Shown here: positions 27,024-34,150 of the stretch, piece by piece | Layout: each line of letters opens with the position of its first letter | Position numbering within the stretch: the first letter of the stretch is position 1 | Origin: Alistipes sp. | GTDB lineage: Bacteria > Bacteroidota > Bacteroidia > Bacteroidales > Rikenellaceae | Direction: 5' to 3' | NCBI GenBank assembly: GCA_017623505.1 | Contig: JAGAOZ010000024.1 | Coordinates: 62,001 to 126,000 of the forward strand | Length of the DNA stretch: 64,000 nt | Notes under the pieces: generated by a model | Told to the model about the DNA's origin: nothing | Database searches by the model: none | Seen by the model: the letters and a program-made list of their open reading frames with translations, nothing else | Translations under genes and position numbers: made by a program

Positions 27024-27159
27024 AAACAAACATCATTGGCAAGTTCTGCATAGCAGAATACCTTTTGTAATATAAGCAGTTGTAAGTGTGCAAGCACCCA
27101 CAACTGCTTATATTACAAAAGCCACCCCTAAAGGAGTGGCTTGCCAATGATGTTTGTTT
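27024..27159. repeat. 136-bp element folding into a four-way cruciform
   Basis: The outer arms (27024-27043 and 27140-27159) are a perfect 20-bp inverted repeat. Inside are three hairpins in a row: 27044-27058 (6-bp stem, 3-nt loop), 27063-27120 (perfect 21-bp stem, 16-nt loop) and 27122-27139 (7-bp stem with one mismatch, 4-nt loop). Only one base separates the second and third hairpins, and the first and third directly abut the outer stem. No reading frame is present. It could be a MITE-like element, a recombination or replication site, or a structured RNA. Confidence 0.8.
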
Positions 27160-27240
27160 GCATCGCTCGTGATTCCGGCGGAAACACTCCGCACGCTTGC
27201 AACTCGCTAACCTTGTGCAAATTGCATTTGGGTTCAAAAA

Positions 27241-27262
27241 TTTTTGTCGACTTTTTGTCGAC
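27241..27262. repeat. Perfect 11-bp tandem repeat (TTTTTGTCGAC x2)
   Basis: Two head-to-tail copies end exactly before the stop codon of the leftmost prophage gene. They may be protein-binding sites (for example arm sites for an excisionase) or part of the prophage end. Confidence 0.7.
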
Positions 27263-27592
27263 TTAGCGATTTTTCCGACGACATATTTGCAACACATCAT
27301 CACGCAGAAAGAGGTTCTTACCACCTTTCTTTATAGGCGTGATAATACCTCTCGCGATCCAATTACTCAGGGTGCTCTGCGAAACATCGTAGTCTCGCTT
27401 CACCTCCTCCGTGGTGCAAAACTTCATCGTGTCGCCCATTGCCAACTTGATAGCGTCAACAGTCTGGGATGACATCTGCTCAGCAACGCTATTCGCTATA
27501 TCCCGAGCAAAGCTCCGCAACTCATCTGCCGTCATTGTTATTGTGATGTTAGCCCCTGCTGAAGCCAAAGCATCAATAAACTCTCTACCCAT
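27263..27592 (-). CDS. Helix-turn-helix DNA-binding protein, excisionase-like
   Basis: A 109-residue protein. The C-terminal 50 residues form a MerR/excisionase-type winged helix (CTTEEVKRDYDVSQSTLSNW, then GIITPIKKGGKNLFLRDDVL). The N-terminal half is a short helical segment (TADELRSFARDIANSVAEQM) that may dimerise. Such proteins are common at the ends of Bacteroidetes integrated elements and act in excision or regulation. It is the last gene of the leftward early arm and sits next to a tandem repeat that could be its site. Confidence 0.75.
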   Translation of the reverse strand: MGREFIDALASAGANITITMTADELRSFARDIANSVAEQMSSQTVDAIKLAMGDTMKFCTTEEVKRDYDVSQSTLSNWIARGIITPIKKGGKNLFLRDDVLQICRRKNR

Positions 27593-27594
27593 AC

Positions 27595-27891
27595 CTATGT
27601 TTTATAAAAATCCCACAAATCCTCTGCGGTAACAACATTGAAAGGCTCATTTATGTTACCATTAATATAATACATTCCTCCACCCTCAAAGAGCAGGTTG
27701 TCGATGCAATCCTTATCTATGCCACTCATCTCGGCAAGCATAATGATATACTGCTCGATAAGGTCGCCACCAAACGATACTACCGAGTACCCGTCAAGGA
27801 GGAATTGGTGGAGCATATCTCCAAGCTGTGCCTGTTGAGCGTGGAATGTATCCAACGCATCGAAACGATCGATAAATTCTTGTTTAGTCAT
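27595..27891 (-). CDS. Hypothetical phage early protein
   Basis: A 98-residue acidic protein from the ATG at 27891 (MTKQEFIDRFDALDTFHAQQ); an ATG at 27912 is possible. No family recognised. The fold looks mixed helix/strand with no membrane segment. It is cotranscribed with the HTH gene (2-bp gap). Confidence 0.6.
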   Translation of the reverse strand: MTKQEFIDRFDALDTFHAQQAQLGDMLHQFLLDGYSVVSFGGDLIEQYIIMLAEMSGIDKDCIDNLLFEGGGMYYINGNINEPFNVVTAEDLWDFYKT

Positions 27892-27930
27892 TTTTTTGTG
27901 TCTAAAATACAATTTATGTGCCCTTGTCGG

Positions 27931-28284
27931 CTAAAATAATGTTTGTTGTACAAATGTTCTGTTTCGCAACTCTTCTTCTGCGAGCTTCAGCACCGCCCTC
28001 GTGCGGCGGAGGTCGGCAGAATAATCTCTGCCGGCTTTCTCATACCACTGAGCATCTTTCGATAGCCATCGAATAAGATGTTTCAGTCCCTCCCTTATGG
28101 CATCATCCTTTGTGGGGTATACACGAATGTCTTTCATACAAGGAGAGCCTCCATTGTCGGCTGTAAAACCGTATACCCACACACCGTCACCACATTGAGC
28201 CACCTCTACCCTCACCCAGCCGTCAATACGTATTATGTCGGGATTAGTGCAGACACCGTGTTTGTTAAATTCATATACCTTCAT
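27931..28284 (-). CDS. Hypothetical phage early protein
   Basis: A 117-residue protein starting MKVYEFNKHGVCTNPD. The first half is beta-rich (GWVRVEVAQCGDGVWVYG). The second half is a long charged helix. No known domain. Its start overlaps the end of the next upstream gene by 14 bp. Confidence 0.6.
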   Translation of the reverse strand: MKVYEFNKHGVCTNPDIIRIDGWVRVEVAQCGDGVWVYGFTADNGGSPCMKDIRVYPTKDDAIREGLKHLIRWLSKDAQWYEKAGRDYSADLRRTRAVLKLAEEELRNRTFVQQTLF

Positions 28285-28462
28285 CGTTCTCTTCCTTACT
28301 AAAAAACACCCAATCAAAATAACCTATAACACAAACTACCGTCATTGCCGGTACAAAAAACCACAACCCGAAACGAGCTGTAAGGACCGCACAAATAGCA
28401 TATACAATGGCTATGACAAGCATGTAAGCCAACCACCCAAGAATGATTAACAAAATCTTCAT
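28271..28462 (-). CDS. Small membrane protein
   Basis: A 63-residue protein from the ATG at 28462 with two predicted membrane helices (ILLIILGWLAYMLVIAIVYA and WFFVPAMTVVCVIGYF) and an acidic tail. The longer in-frame version from 28552 would overlap the upstream gene and has no better start. The role is unknown; small phage membrane proteins often affect host or superinfecting phage. Confidence 0.55.
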   Translation of the reverse strand: MKILLIILGWLAYMLVIAIVYAICAVLTARFGLWFFVPAMTVVCVIGYFDWVFFSKEENDEGI

Positions 28463-28463
28463 A

Positions 28464-28727
28464 TTACTCCTCTTTAGGTTCAAAATGTCGGCATAGCCCG
28501 GCGTTACTTGTACAACCATACCGGCAGTTATCGCAGCATATGCCTTTAGCAAAGCGAGGGAGCCAGGTGTCTACCGTCTCCTCTGCCTTTGAGAGGGCAA
28601 AGTATGCGTGGCGTAGTTCTGTTTTGCTTGGTGGTGTATCGCTCTTTGTTTGCAGGGATAGATCCTCCCACTGCTGAGAGGCTTTTCGCAGATTGAGTAC
28701 TGCGTTGATAAATTCGTCTTGTGTCAT
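28464..28727 (-). CDS. Hypothetical protein with C-terminal Cys cluster
   Basis: 87 residues. A helical N-terminal part (MTQDEFINAVLNLRKASQQW) is followed by CCDNCRYGCTSNAGLC, which may bind zinc. Its N-terminus resembles that of the 98-residue protein further down the operon (MTKQEFIDRF). Function unknown. Confidence 0.55.
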   Translation of the reverse strand: MTQDEFINAVLNLRKASQQWEDLSLQTKSDTPPSKTELRHAYFALSKAEETVDTWLPRFAKGICCDNCRYGCTSNAGLCRHFEPKEE

Positions 28728-28728
28728 T

Positions 28729-29103
28729 CTATATTAAATTTTCAAGTGCATATTTAAGGGCATCTTCGAGGGCGAGTTCGTAGGTATCGTAACCAGCATT
28801 TGTGTTCACGACTCTATTGTCTCTACAATGAATATTATATACGATATACGAATAACCCCCAGTATATAACGGGACTATTGCAATATCAATATTTTTCTCC
28901 TCTCGTAACCACCTTTGCAGTAGGCTTTGAGTGGGAGCAAGACAATCCGTTTGCATTACTCGTTCTTTGCCGTCAGGCATATTTGAAAAGTAAAATAATG
29001 TACCGTCTTTTCTATATCCTTGATAGCAACTTGCCATTTCGCCAAACCCCTTCTCCTTTGCTAACTTGCACACCTCGTAGGTGCAGATTTCTTCGTGTAT
29101 CAT
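28729..29103 (-). CDS. Hypothetical phage protein
   Basis: 124 residues beginning MIHEEICTYEVCKLAKEKGF and ending YDTYELALEDALKYALENLI. The pattern matches small proteins common in Bacteroidetes phages and integrated elements, with no assigned function. It forms part of a run of short, closely packed early genes. Confidence 0.65.
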   Translation of the reverse strand: MIHEEICTYEVCKLAKEKGFGEMASCYQGYRKDGTLFYFSNMPDGKERVMQTDCLAPTQSLLQRWLREEKNIDIAIVPLYTGGYSYIVYNIHCRDNRVVNTNAGYDTYELALEDALKYALENLI

Positions 29104-29105
29104 AA

Positions 29106-29354
29106 CTATTCATTTATTGGATTCCAAATATAACCCACTTCCTTTGGGTAAATCCCAACGACCTTATTCTTGTCGAATATGCTGTTGTTGTACACAGATT
29201 TTACTTCATAATGATTTTTAATCGTAGTAACTGAATATCCAACAACCGTTGTAGTCGTGCCATCATTAAACTTTACTTCATACTCTGTTTCGTGTATTGC
29301 ACTATTACAAGACACCCCGCATAAAGCAATAAGTATTATGAGTAGTTTTTTCAT
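29106..29354 (-). CDS. Small predicted lipoprotein
   Basis: 82 residues. The N-terminus MKKLLIILIALCGVSCNSAI is a lipoprotein signal with Cys16. The rest is a small beta-rich domain with a Thr-rich turn (DGTTTTVVGYSV). A surface or periplasmic lipoprotein in a phage early operon could serve superinfection exclusion, but nothing proves it. Confidence 0.6.
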   Translation of the reverse strand: MKKLLIILIALCGVSCNSAIHETEYEVKFNDGTTTTVVGYSVTTIKNHYEVKSVYNNSIFDKNKVVGIYPKEVGYIWNPINE

Positions 29355-29683
29355 ATTACGCCCTTCCCTTTAAGTTTGACAATCATATCGTAGAGCACAT
29401 CTACGAGTTCTGTATTACAAAATTCAAAGTCAGTCCCCAAGAAGTCGGCATACTGAACGCACCACTCGCCATTTAATAAACTGATGTTTAATGTAGAGGG
29501 CATTTCGTTCTCTTTCGCTATATTTTCAGGTAAGAACGAAAGTAACTCGCCAATAGTATATGCTTTCGCTACGCTGATACCACCCATTCCATAGATAGGC
29601 TCTACCGATGCGATACTACTCGGCTTCTCAAACCCCAGCTCAATCAGCTTGGCGGTCTGGTCGAATGTTAAATATTGTTTCAT
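29351..29683 (-). CDS. Hypothetical phage protein
   Basis: 110 residues beginning MKQYLTFDQTAKLIELGFEK, with a central strand pair (LNISLLNGEWCVQYADF) and a helical tail. I recall this type from Bacteroidetes mobile elements, without an assigned function. It overlaps both neighbours by a few to 44 bp. Confidence 0.65.
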   Translation of the reverse strand: MKQYLTFDQTAKLIELGFEKPSSIASVEPIYGMGGISVAKAYTIGELLSFLPENIAKENEMPSTLNISLLNGEWCVQYADFLGTDFEFCNTELVDVLYDMIVKLKGKGVI

Positions 29684-29939
29684 TCACTAAAATTTGTTCT
29701 TCGGTTATTTTATTACAACAATCTCTTAAATTGGTATCTAAACTACCTATGGCATCAAGCATTTTGGCATCAAGATTTACCCTACTCTGCATCGCTAATA
29801 CCGATATGGTGGTTTTTAGAGTTTCAAACGCTCCCGCCTTGTAAGCATCTACAATGGTCGTTTTTGTGTACTCTCCATCTTCGGTGTGCAAATCTTCTCG
29901 TTGGGCGTAATCTTCCGCTAATTCTTGTAAGGTTTTCAT
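29640..29939 (-). CDS. Hypothetical helical phage protein
   Basis: 99 residues, mostly helical and acidic (MKTLQELAEDYAQREDLHTE). Its last 44 bp overlap the next gene in another frame, which is long but tolerated in phage operons. No family recognised. Confidence 0.55.
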   Translation of the reverse strand: MKTLQELAEDYAQREDLHTEDGEYTKTTIVDAYKAGAFETLKTTISVLAMQSRVNLDAKMLDAIGSLDTNLRDCCNKITEEQILVNETIFNIRPDRQAD

Positions 29940-29942
29940 ACT

Positions 29943-30317
29943 CTACAAACTTTTAATCAGTTCAGGATTATCGAAAATGTTACCGATGACCTCCAACCCC
30001 AAATCAGGGTCCATAAAGTGAATATCGTCTCCACCGCAATCAACTCGTATGCTACAATCGTGGAACCATACTATTTTCCCAATATCGCCATACTTATTAC
30101 GAACAATGTCTCCAAAATAAATCTCCTTGTCGTTTATGTCGTACAAGCCTATAAACTGACCCACGGTATTTGGATTTACTAAATATCTATCGTAGCTATT
30201 AGGAGCATCGGGTGGAAATATAAAAGCCGTGGGAGTGTTGTTTATATTATCGTTAATTAAGTCCCCATAAAGCCATTCCCCTTTTATGTTCCTACCTCTA
30301 AACTTAATCTCTCTCAT
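29943..30317 (-). CDS. YopX family protein
   Basis: A 124-residue member of the phage YopX family (named after Bacillus phage SPbeta). The marks are MREIKFRGRN at the N-terminus, GEWLYGDLI, and TVGQFIGLYDINDKEIYFGD followed by a small SH3-like barrel and NIFDNPELI at the end. The family's function is unknown; it occurs in early regions of many temperate phages. Confidence 0.85.
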   Translation of the reverse strand: MREIKFRGRNIKGEWLYGDLINDNINNTPTAFIFPPDAPNSYDRYLVNPNTVGQFIGLYDINDKEIYFGDIVRNKYGDIGKIVWFHDCSIRVDCGGDDIHFMDPDLGLEVIGNIFDNPELIKSL

Positions 30318-30319
30318 AA

Positions 30320-30523
30320 TTACAAACTCTTTAACAATTCTTCTTTGGTGGGGAAAAGTCTATCCTCTCTATGTGGAAACTTACCTTCGGAATTATAGTA
30401 TATATGAGTTTCCCCATTTTTACCCACATCAATTTCGATATGGTCTATTATTTCGTGATACACATTCCCTTTTAGGGAATACCACACCTCATCCCCGATG
30501 TTGTACTTCGTTTCGATTGTCAT
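30320..30523 (-). CDS. Small hypothetical protein
   Basis: 67 residues (MTIETKYNIGDEVWYSLKGN) predicted to form a small beta barrel resembling the barrel part of YopX-type or KOW-like proteins. The next gene downstream is the YopX family gene. Function unknown. Confidence 0.55.
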   Translation of the reverse strand: MTIETKYNIGDEVWYSLKGNVYHEIIDHIEIDVGKNGETHIYYNSEGKFPHREDRLFPTKEELLKSL

Positions 30524-30529
30524 ATCTTT

Positions 30530-30787
30530 TCAATTATTGAACTTTTCTGTTTTAATATATCCACACTTCTTACAACGATACTTTTTAACTGTTACATCAT
30601 AACTATAAAAACCACCCAATTCCCAGTCATTTCCTTCGTCAACAGTTTCCGTAATAGTATCTGTACCAATATATTCAAAGTCGTGCCTTGATTTGTCCGG
30701 ACAACGTAGATCGTCATTATTCATACACAATGACCAACCGACCAACACTCCGATAATGAACGCAATTGTTAAATATAACCAAATCAT
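30530..30787 (-). CDS. Membrane-anchored zinc-ribbon-like small protein
   Basis: 85 residues. An N-terminal membrane helix (MIWLYLTIAFIIGVLVGWSL) is followed by a soluble part with CPDKSRHDF and CKKCGY, which could form a zinc ribbon. It overlaps the PAPS-reductase-fold gene by 4 bp. Function unknown. Confidence 0.55.
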   Translation of the reverse strand: MIWLYLTIAFIIGVLVGWSLCMNNDDLRCPDKSRHDFEYIGTDTITETVDEGNDWELGGFYSYDVTVKKYRCKKCGYIKTEKFNN

Positions 30788-31605
30788 AGTTTAATCTTAA
30801 AAAAGTCCTCTAATCGCTGCTTCCAATCCTCTTTGCCGAAGAGTGATGTAGAGGCTGCTTGAAATGTATCGTAATCTCCGAAGAATACGTCGTGAGCGAA
30901 CAAAGCATAAGCGTTGCCATATTTCTTTACCGATGCAACGTAAGGATGCTGTTCTAAATAGATTTTTCCCGCATCGCACCACGCTTTGACCATCCTCGGG
31001 TATCGCATAAAGTCGCTCAAGCCATTATCCGATGCCATCGGGCAACCTATACAACCAAGCCTCTCTTTCACGTTAAACTTGCCCTGTTCATCGTAATATA
31101 TAGGATGGCATTGTATTCCGTGAGCCTCGATAAAGTCTTTGACATCCCTATCGCTCCAATCGAGGATAGGAAGAAACACATTAACGTGGTCGTGCTTGTT
31201 GTACATTCGGCAGATGACAGGCTCTTTGTATCGCTTCGCCCTCGCTGTACTCTCGCACTTACGAATCCCTTGCACTGCATTGTCGAGTATCTTATACTCT
31301 TTCAGCACCTCGCAGCAGAATCTCGCTCTGCGTGTAGGGAATCCCTTTTTACGCACAATGTCGAAGAACGACATCGTAGGTCTCATAACCTCCACTCCAT
31401 TGTCCTTGCAATGCTTTATAGTGTAGGGTGGGTCTATCGTGGTATTCTTGTAGATTGCTCGATAAGGTATGCCAGCCTCCTTTGTTAAAGCAAGAATAAC
31501 ATCGCTGTCCTTGCCACCGCTATAAGATACCTCTATCGGGTCATCGCCCTTATACATCCGCAGAATCTTGATTGCTCTGCGTTCTTTATCCGCTAACTCA
31601 CTCAT
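30784..31605 (-). CDS. PAPS reductase-fold (CysH/DndC-like) protein
   Basis: An adenine-nucleotide alpha-hydrolase of the PAPS reductase family. The PP-loop is SYSGGKDSDV. Downstream come RRARFCCEVLKEY and LGCIGCPMAS, the paired-Cys pattern of phage and DndC-like members that may hold a Fe-S cluster, absent from simple CysH. In phages such proteins are thought to modify nucleic acids or nucleotides rather than assimilate sulfate, but the reaction here is unknown. The ATG at 31605 is preferred; a TTG lies at 31611. A second, different member is at 46738. Confidence 0.8.
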   Translation of the reverse strand: MSELADKERRAIKILRMYKGDDPIEVSYSGGKDSDVILALTKEAGIPYRAIYKNTTIDPPYTIKHCKDNGVEVMRPTMSFFDIVRKKGFPTRRARFCCEVLKEYKILDNAVQGIRKCESTARAKRYKEPVICRMYNKHDHVNVFLPILDWSDRDVKDFIEAHGIQCHPIYYDEQGKFNVKERLGCIGCPMASDNGLSDFMRYPRMVKAWCDAGKIYLEQHPYVASVKKYGNAYALFAHDVFFGDYDTFQAASTSLFGKEDWKQRLEDFFKIKL

Positions 31606-31942
31606 ATTCAAACGTTTCTATGAATATTCCTATACATTTATCACGTTGCCATATTTCTATCCTATGTTGTTTGGAATCAAAAATATGTCTTTGCTTAATC
31701 CCTCGCCATCGCAGCTTATTTTTGGTTATCTCACCCTTGATGGGTGGTGTTACATTATTGCGAAGAACATACTCTGACCACTTGTGTATCTTTTGCGACA
31801 CCTCATTTAGCTTCTTCTCTATCTCTTTTTCAGCCTCCGCAAGCAAAGCATCCACTCCCTCTTTATCGTAGGTACTTATCGCCCAATTTAGATTGACACT
31901 TTCGCCTATAGTTTGAAGTGTCTTGCTTACTATACTACTCAT
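31598..31942 (-). CDS. Hypothetical phage protein
   Basis: 114 residues. The first 60 are helical and acidic (EGVDALLAEAEKEIEKKLNE), followed by a basic segment (ITKNKLRWRGIKQRH). Its stop codon lies 7 bp inside the PAPS-reductase-fold gene. No family recognised. Confidence 0.55.
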   Translation of the reverse strand: MSSIVSKTLQTIGESVNLNWAISTYDKEGVDALLAEAEKEIEKKLNEVSQKIHKWSEYVLRNNVTPPIKGEITKNKLRWRGIKQRHIFDSKQHRIEIWQRDKCIGIFIETFEYE

Positions 31943-32355
31943 ACCACAATCTCCTTTTCTACGCCAGCTAACCTCAAAGCGTGTTGGAGTTGGTGGACAT
32001 TCCTTAGTCCCCTTATTATCGCTAATAACTCTCCTATTCGTCTTTTTTCTCGCTTGAGTTCAAACATATAACCATCTGATTGTCGGCGTACACCAATGGT
32101 TATATTATCATCTATATCTATCTTGTGTAGGTATGCGTCATTCTTTACAAACCCATTCTTCTCCAATATCTCTGGCGTGATGGGGATAGGACAAACTCCG
32201 GCTTCCGTAAGGTTAGTGATGGTCCCTGCTTTTGTTTGCACATTGATTACATATCCATCGCTCCAACACTCCATACCTCTAATTTGTGCGATAATTCCGT
32301 TTTTATCACTCACCCAATCCCCTACGGATAGGTCGTTAATCTTTAATTGTGCCAT
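31939..32355 (-). CDS. Hypothetical phage protein
   Basis: 138 residues starting MAQLKINDLSVGDWVSDKNG, with a small beta barrel at the start and a helical end (RGLRNVHQLQHALRLAGVEK). Similar proteins are common in Bacteroidetes phages. It overlaps the end of the reverse transcriptase gene by 13 bp, so it is probably translated from the same transcript. Confidence 0.6.
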   Translation of the reverse strand: MAQLKINDLSVGDWVSDKNGIIAQIRGMECWSDGYVINVQTKAGTITNLTEAGVCPIPITPEILEKNGFVKNDAYLHKIDIDDNITIGVRRQSDGYMFELKREKRRIGELLAIIRGLRNVHQLQHALRLAGVEKEIVV

Positions 32356-33539
32356 AACTTTTTACTAAGTAATCGTTGAATTTTCTGTTTCATTTTATAT
32401 CGTGCCCGAAGGCTTATTTTGCCATAATCTCTGCCTATAATGATAAACTTTCGCCACTTGGATAATAGACGGCTGACCAACCTCTTACGAATGTTGTATG
32501 AGCTGTGATGTCGCATTAGTCCTAAATAGCTATTGACCGGAGCTATGATACTCTCAGGAGTGGCGTATGTATCCAGGTGCCGCACAGATTGGAAAGCATT
32601 ATTGACTGTCCTATTAGCTACATATGTTCTATAGGGCTTAATGACTGCTCCGACAAACTTAACCCCTTTAGTGTAGTGCTGTAGGTAAAACTTAGTAGGA
32701 TGTAACTCCACCCCAGCTGTATGCAACAGTATTGCTCTTATCTTTGGGATAGCATCAAGTAGAATGCTCTTGCTGTCGCTTATCAGGACCATATCATCAA
32801 CGTATCGTGCCATCTGTATCCCGAGCGTGTCAGTTATGAAATGATCTACGTCGTTAAGCAACAAGTTTGCAGCCATCTGAACAACCAAATCGCCAATAGG
32901 CAATCCCTTATCTCTGCCGTTGGTAAATAGGCTTTTGTGGGGCTTTATGTGCCGCCATAACGAGACATTGCCACATCTGCGACAATATCTCTCTGGGGCG
33001 TTGAGCAACACTTTACGCAATAGGAACAAGAGAGTATCTTTGTCCTCCTCCTGATAATACTCAGAAATAATGTTTACAACCTTTTCGCAGACAAGAGCTC
33101 TGTCTATTGACATAAAGAACCCTTTAATATCTACCTTCATCACGTATCCATCAGAGGTATAATTATTGGTAATATCGCGGGTGGTCTTAAACACATATTG
33201 CTGAGCCGCCAACACGCCTTTTTGCCGGCGACAATTGAAAGTTGCAGGTATCATCAGTTGTTCTGCGATTGGCTCTATCCTCTGCCTTATCCAATGGTGG
33301 ATAATGCGGTCCCTAAAATGCGACGCAAAAATCTCTCTGTAATCTGGTTTAGTGATAACAAAGGAAATAGCCTCTTTTTGGGTATAAGTGCCTGATGTAA
33401 TCTCGTTGTGTAGGTTTATTAACTCCTCTTCATAGTGCACCTCGAACTCGGAAGCACTTGCTGTTCTACTCTTATTTCGTCGACAATCCCAATATGCTTC
33501 GAATAGGCTTTCCAGGGATATGCGATACATAGCTTTCAT
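32343..33539 (-). CDS. DGR reverse transcriptase
   Basis: It copies the template-repeat RNA into cDNA with errors at adenines, driving diversification of the target genes. RT motifs are present: FRDRIIHHWI, VDIKGFF (first catalytic Asp), GLPIGDLVVQ (motif 4; DGR enzymes usually have IGxxxSQ, here Ser is Val), ARYVDDMVLIS (catalytic YVDD) and GVKFVGAVIKPY. A maturase or endonuclease domain is absent, unlike group II intron RTs. I start at the ATG at 33539. A GTG at 33563 is in frame, but it lies inside the template repeat. The length (398 aa) and the neighbours (avd, TR, two VR genes) confirm a DGR. Confidence 0.93.
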   Translation of the reverse strand: MKAMYRISLESLFEAYWDCRRNKSRTASASEFEVHYEEELINLHNEITSGTYTQKEAISFVITKPDYREIFASHFRDRIIHHWIRQRIEPIAEQLMIPATFNCRRQKGVLAAQQYVFKTTRDITNNYTSDGYVMKVDIKGFFMSIDRALVCEKVVNIISEYYQEEDKDTLLFLLRKVLLNAPERYCRRCGNVSLWRHIKPHKSLFTNGRDKGLPIGDLVVQMAANLLLNDVDHFITDTLGIQMARYVDDMVLISDSKSILLDAIPKIRAILLHTAGVELHPTKFYLQHYTKGVKFVGAVIKPYRTYVANRTVNNAFQSVRHLDTYATPESIIAPVNSYLGLMRHHSSYNIRKRLVSRLLSKWRKFIIIGRDYGKISLRARYKMKQKIQRLLSKKLWHN

Positions 33540-33556
33540 ATATTTGTATTGAAATT

Positions 33557-33640
33557 CGGACACCGCACGAGCATTGTAGTTGTTGTTACGGTTTTCATTG
33601 TTGACATTTCCATTGTTGGTATTGACAACAAACGCAGTAT
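33557..33640 (-). repeat. DGR template repeat (TR)
   Basis: On the coding strand the repeat is rich in AAC/AAT codons (a VNNEN stretch, then RNNNYNARAV), the codons whose adenines DGRs mutate. The match to VR1 covers 33557-33635 and to VR2 33557-33640. The constant 3' end (CTCGTGCGGTGTCCG) is shared. After it the TR reads GAATTT where both VRs read GCTTTT, the expected IMH* versus IMH difference. It lies 17 bp upstream of the RT start codon. The frame continues into the RT gene, but a TAG closes it upstream. Confidence 0.92.
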
Positions 33641-33746
33641 ACCTCGCAATAGTGATATAACTCTAAATGAGAGTCAGCGAGCTCCTTTTCATTAAAAATA
33701 TGCTCTGGATAAGTAGCCGTAGCCACTTAACATCTGGCTTGCTATG

Positions 33747-34097
33747 TTAGTCAAGTTTTTCTTTCGTCGCACGCTTCCATCCAGAGAGCTGTTTCTTAAT
33801 ACCGCTGAGTTCAACAAACAGATGTGTTGCTCGTTTAAGCGATATAATTTTCGTTTCGTTAGCGAGCCTGAGATATGTGGATAATAGCTCTAATTCACTC
33901 AGCATAATAGATATCTCGTGCAGCCGCTCGAGGTGCGTTGAAGAGTCGTATGCCCTTTGCAATGATTGTAGAGCATTTAACGCTGAGTCTATGATTCTAT
34001 TACCTATCGTATACCGATGTATCTTAGGTATATTCTCTACATCTTTCAGCAAAGTGGCATTGAGCCGAAATAAATCTCTATATATAGGTAAATTCAT
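33747..34097 (-). CDS. avd: DGR accessory variability determinant (Avd)
   Basis: A small basic four-helix-bundle protein (116 residues) that binds the RT and template RNA and is required for retrohoming in studied DGRs. Typical marks are LPIYRDLFRLNATLLKDVEN at the N-terminus, then KIHRYTIGNRIIDSAL in helix 2 (family pattern FPKxxRYTLGxxI), and a Lys/Arg-rich end (GWKRATKEKLD). It lies between target 1 and the TR, a common place. The ATG at 34097 is preferred over a TTG at 34103. Confidence 0.88.
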   Translation of the reverse strand: MNLPIYRDLFRLNATLLKDVENIPKIHRYTIGNRIIDSALNALQSLQRAYDSSTHLERLHEISIMLSELELLSTYLRLANETKIISLKRATHLFVELSGIKKQLSGWKRATKEKLD

Positions 34098-34114
34098 TTG
34101 CAAAGGGTTTAAGA

Positions 34115-34138
34115 CCGCCGCCTGTTAACAGACGGCGG
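34115..34138. repeat. Hairpin/cruciform downstream of VR1
   Basis: A 24-bp near-perfect palindrome (6-bp GC stem, one C-A mismatch, then CTG/CAG around a TTAA centre) begins 12 bp after the target 1 stop codon. In the Bordetella phage DGR a similar hairpin just past the VR stimulates homing. No T-run follows on the coding strand, so a terminator is less likely. Confidence 0.65.
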
Positions 34139-34150
34139 AAGAGTTAAAGT

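Larger units (their letters stand above)
26571..27262. other. Gene-free junction between host and prophage
   Basis: About 690 bp with no credible reading frame. It contains four GGATTGAC units, a 136-bp cruciform element and an 11-bp tandem repeat, listed separately. The host-phage boundary probably lies inside it, but without the other prophage end the attachment core cannot be named. Confidence 0.6.

Noticed and set aside
32343-33539. Group II intron or retron reverse transcriptase
   Set aside because: There is no maturase or endonuclease domain, no intron RNA ends and no msr/msd; the neighbouring avd, TR and two adenine-mutated VRs show a DGR.
33563-33563. GTG at 33563 as reverse transcriptase start
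   Set aside because: It lies inside the template repeat's constant end; an ATG eight codons later is free of the repeat. It cannot be fully excluded.
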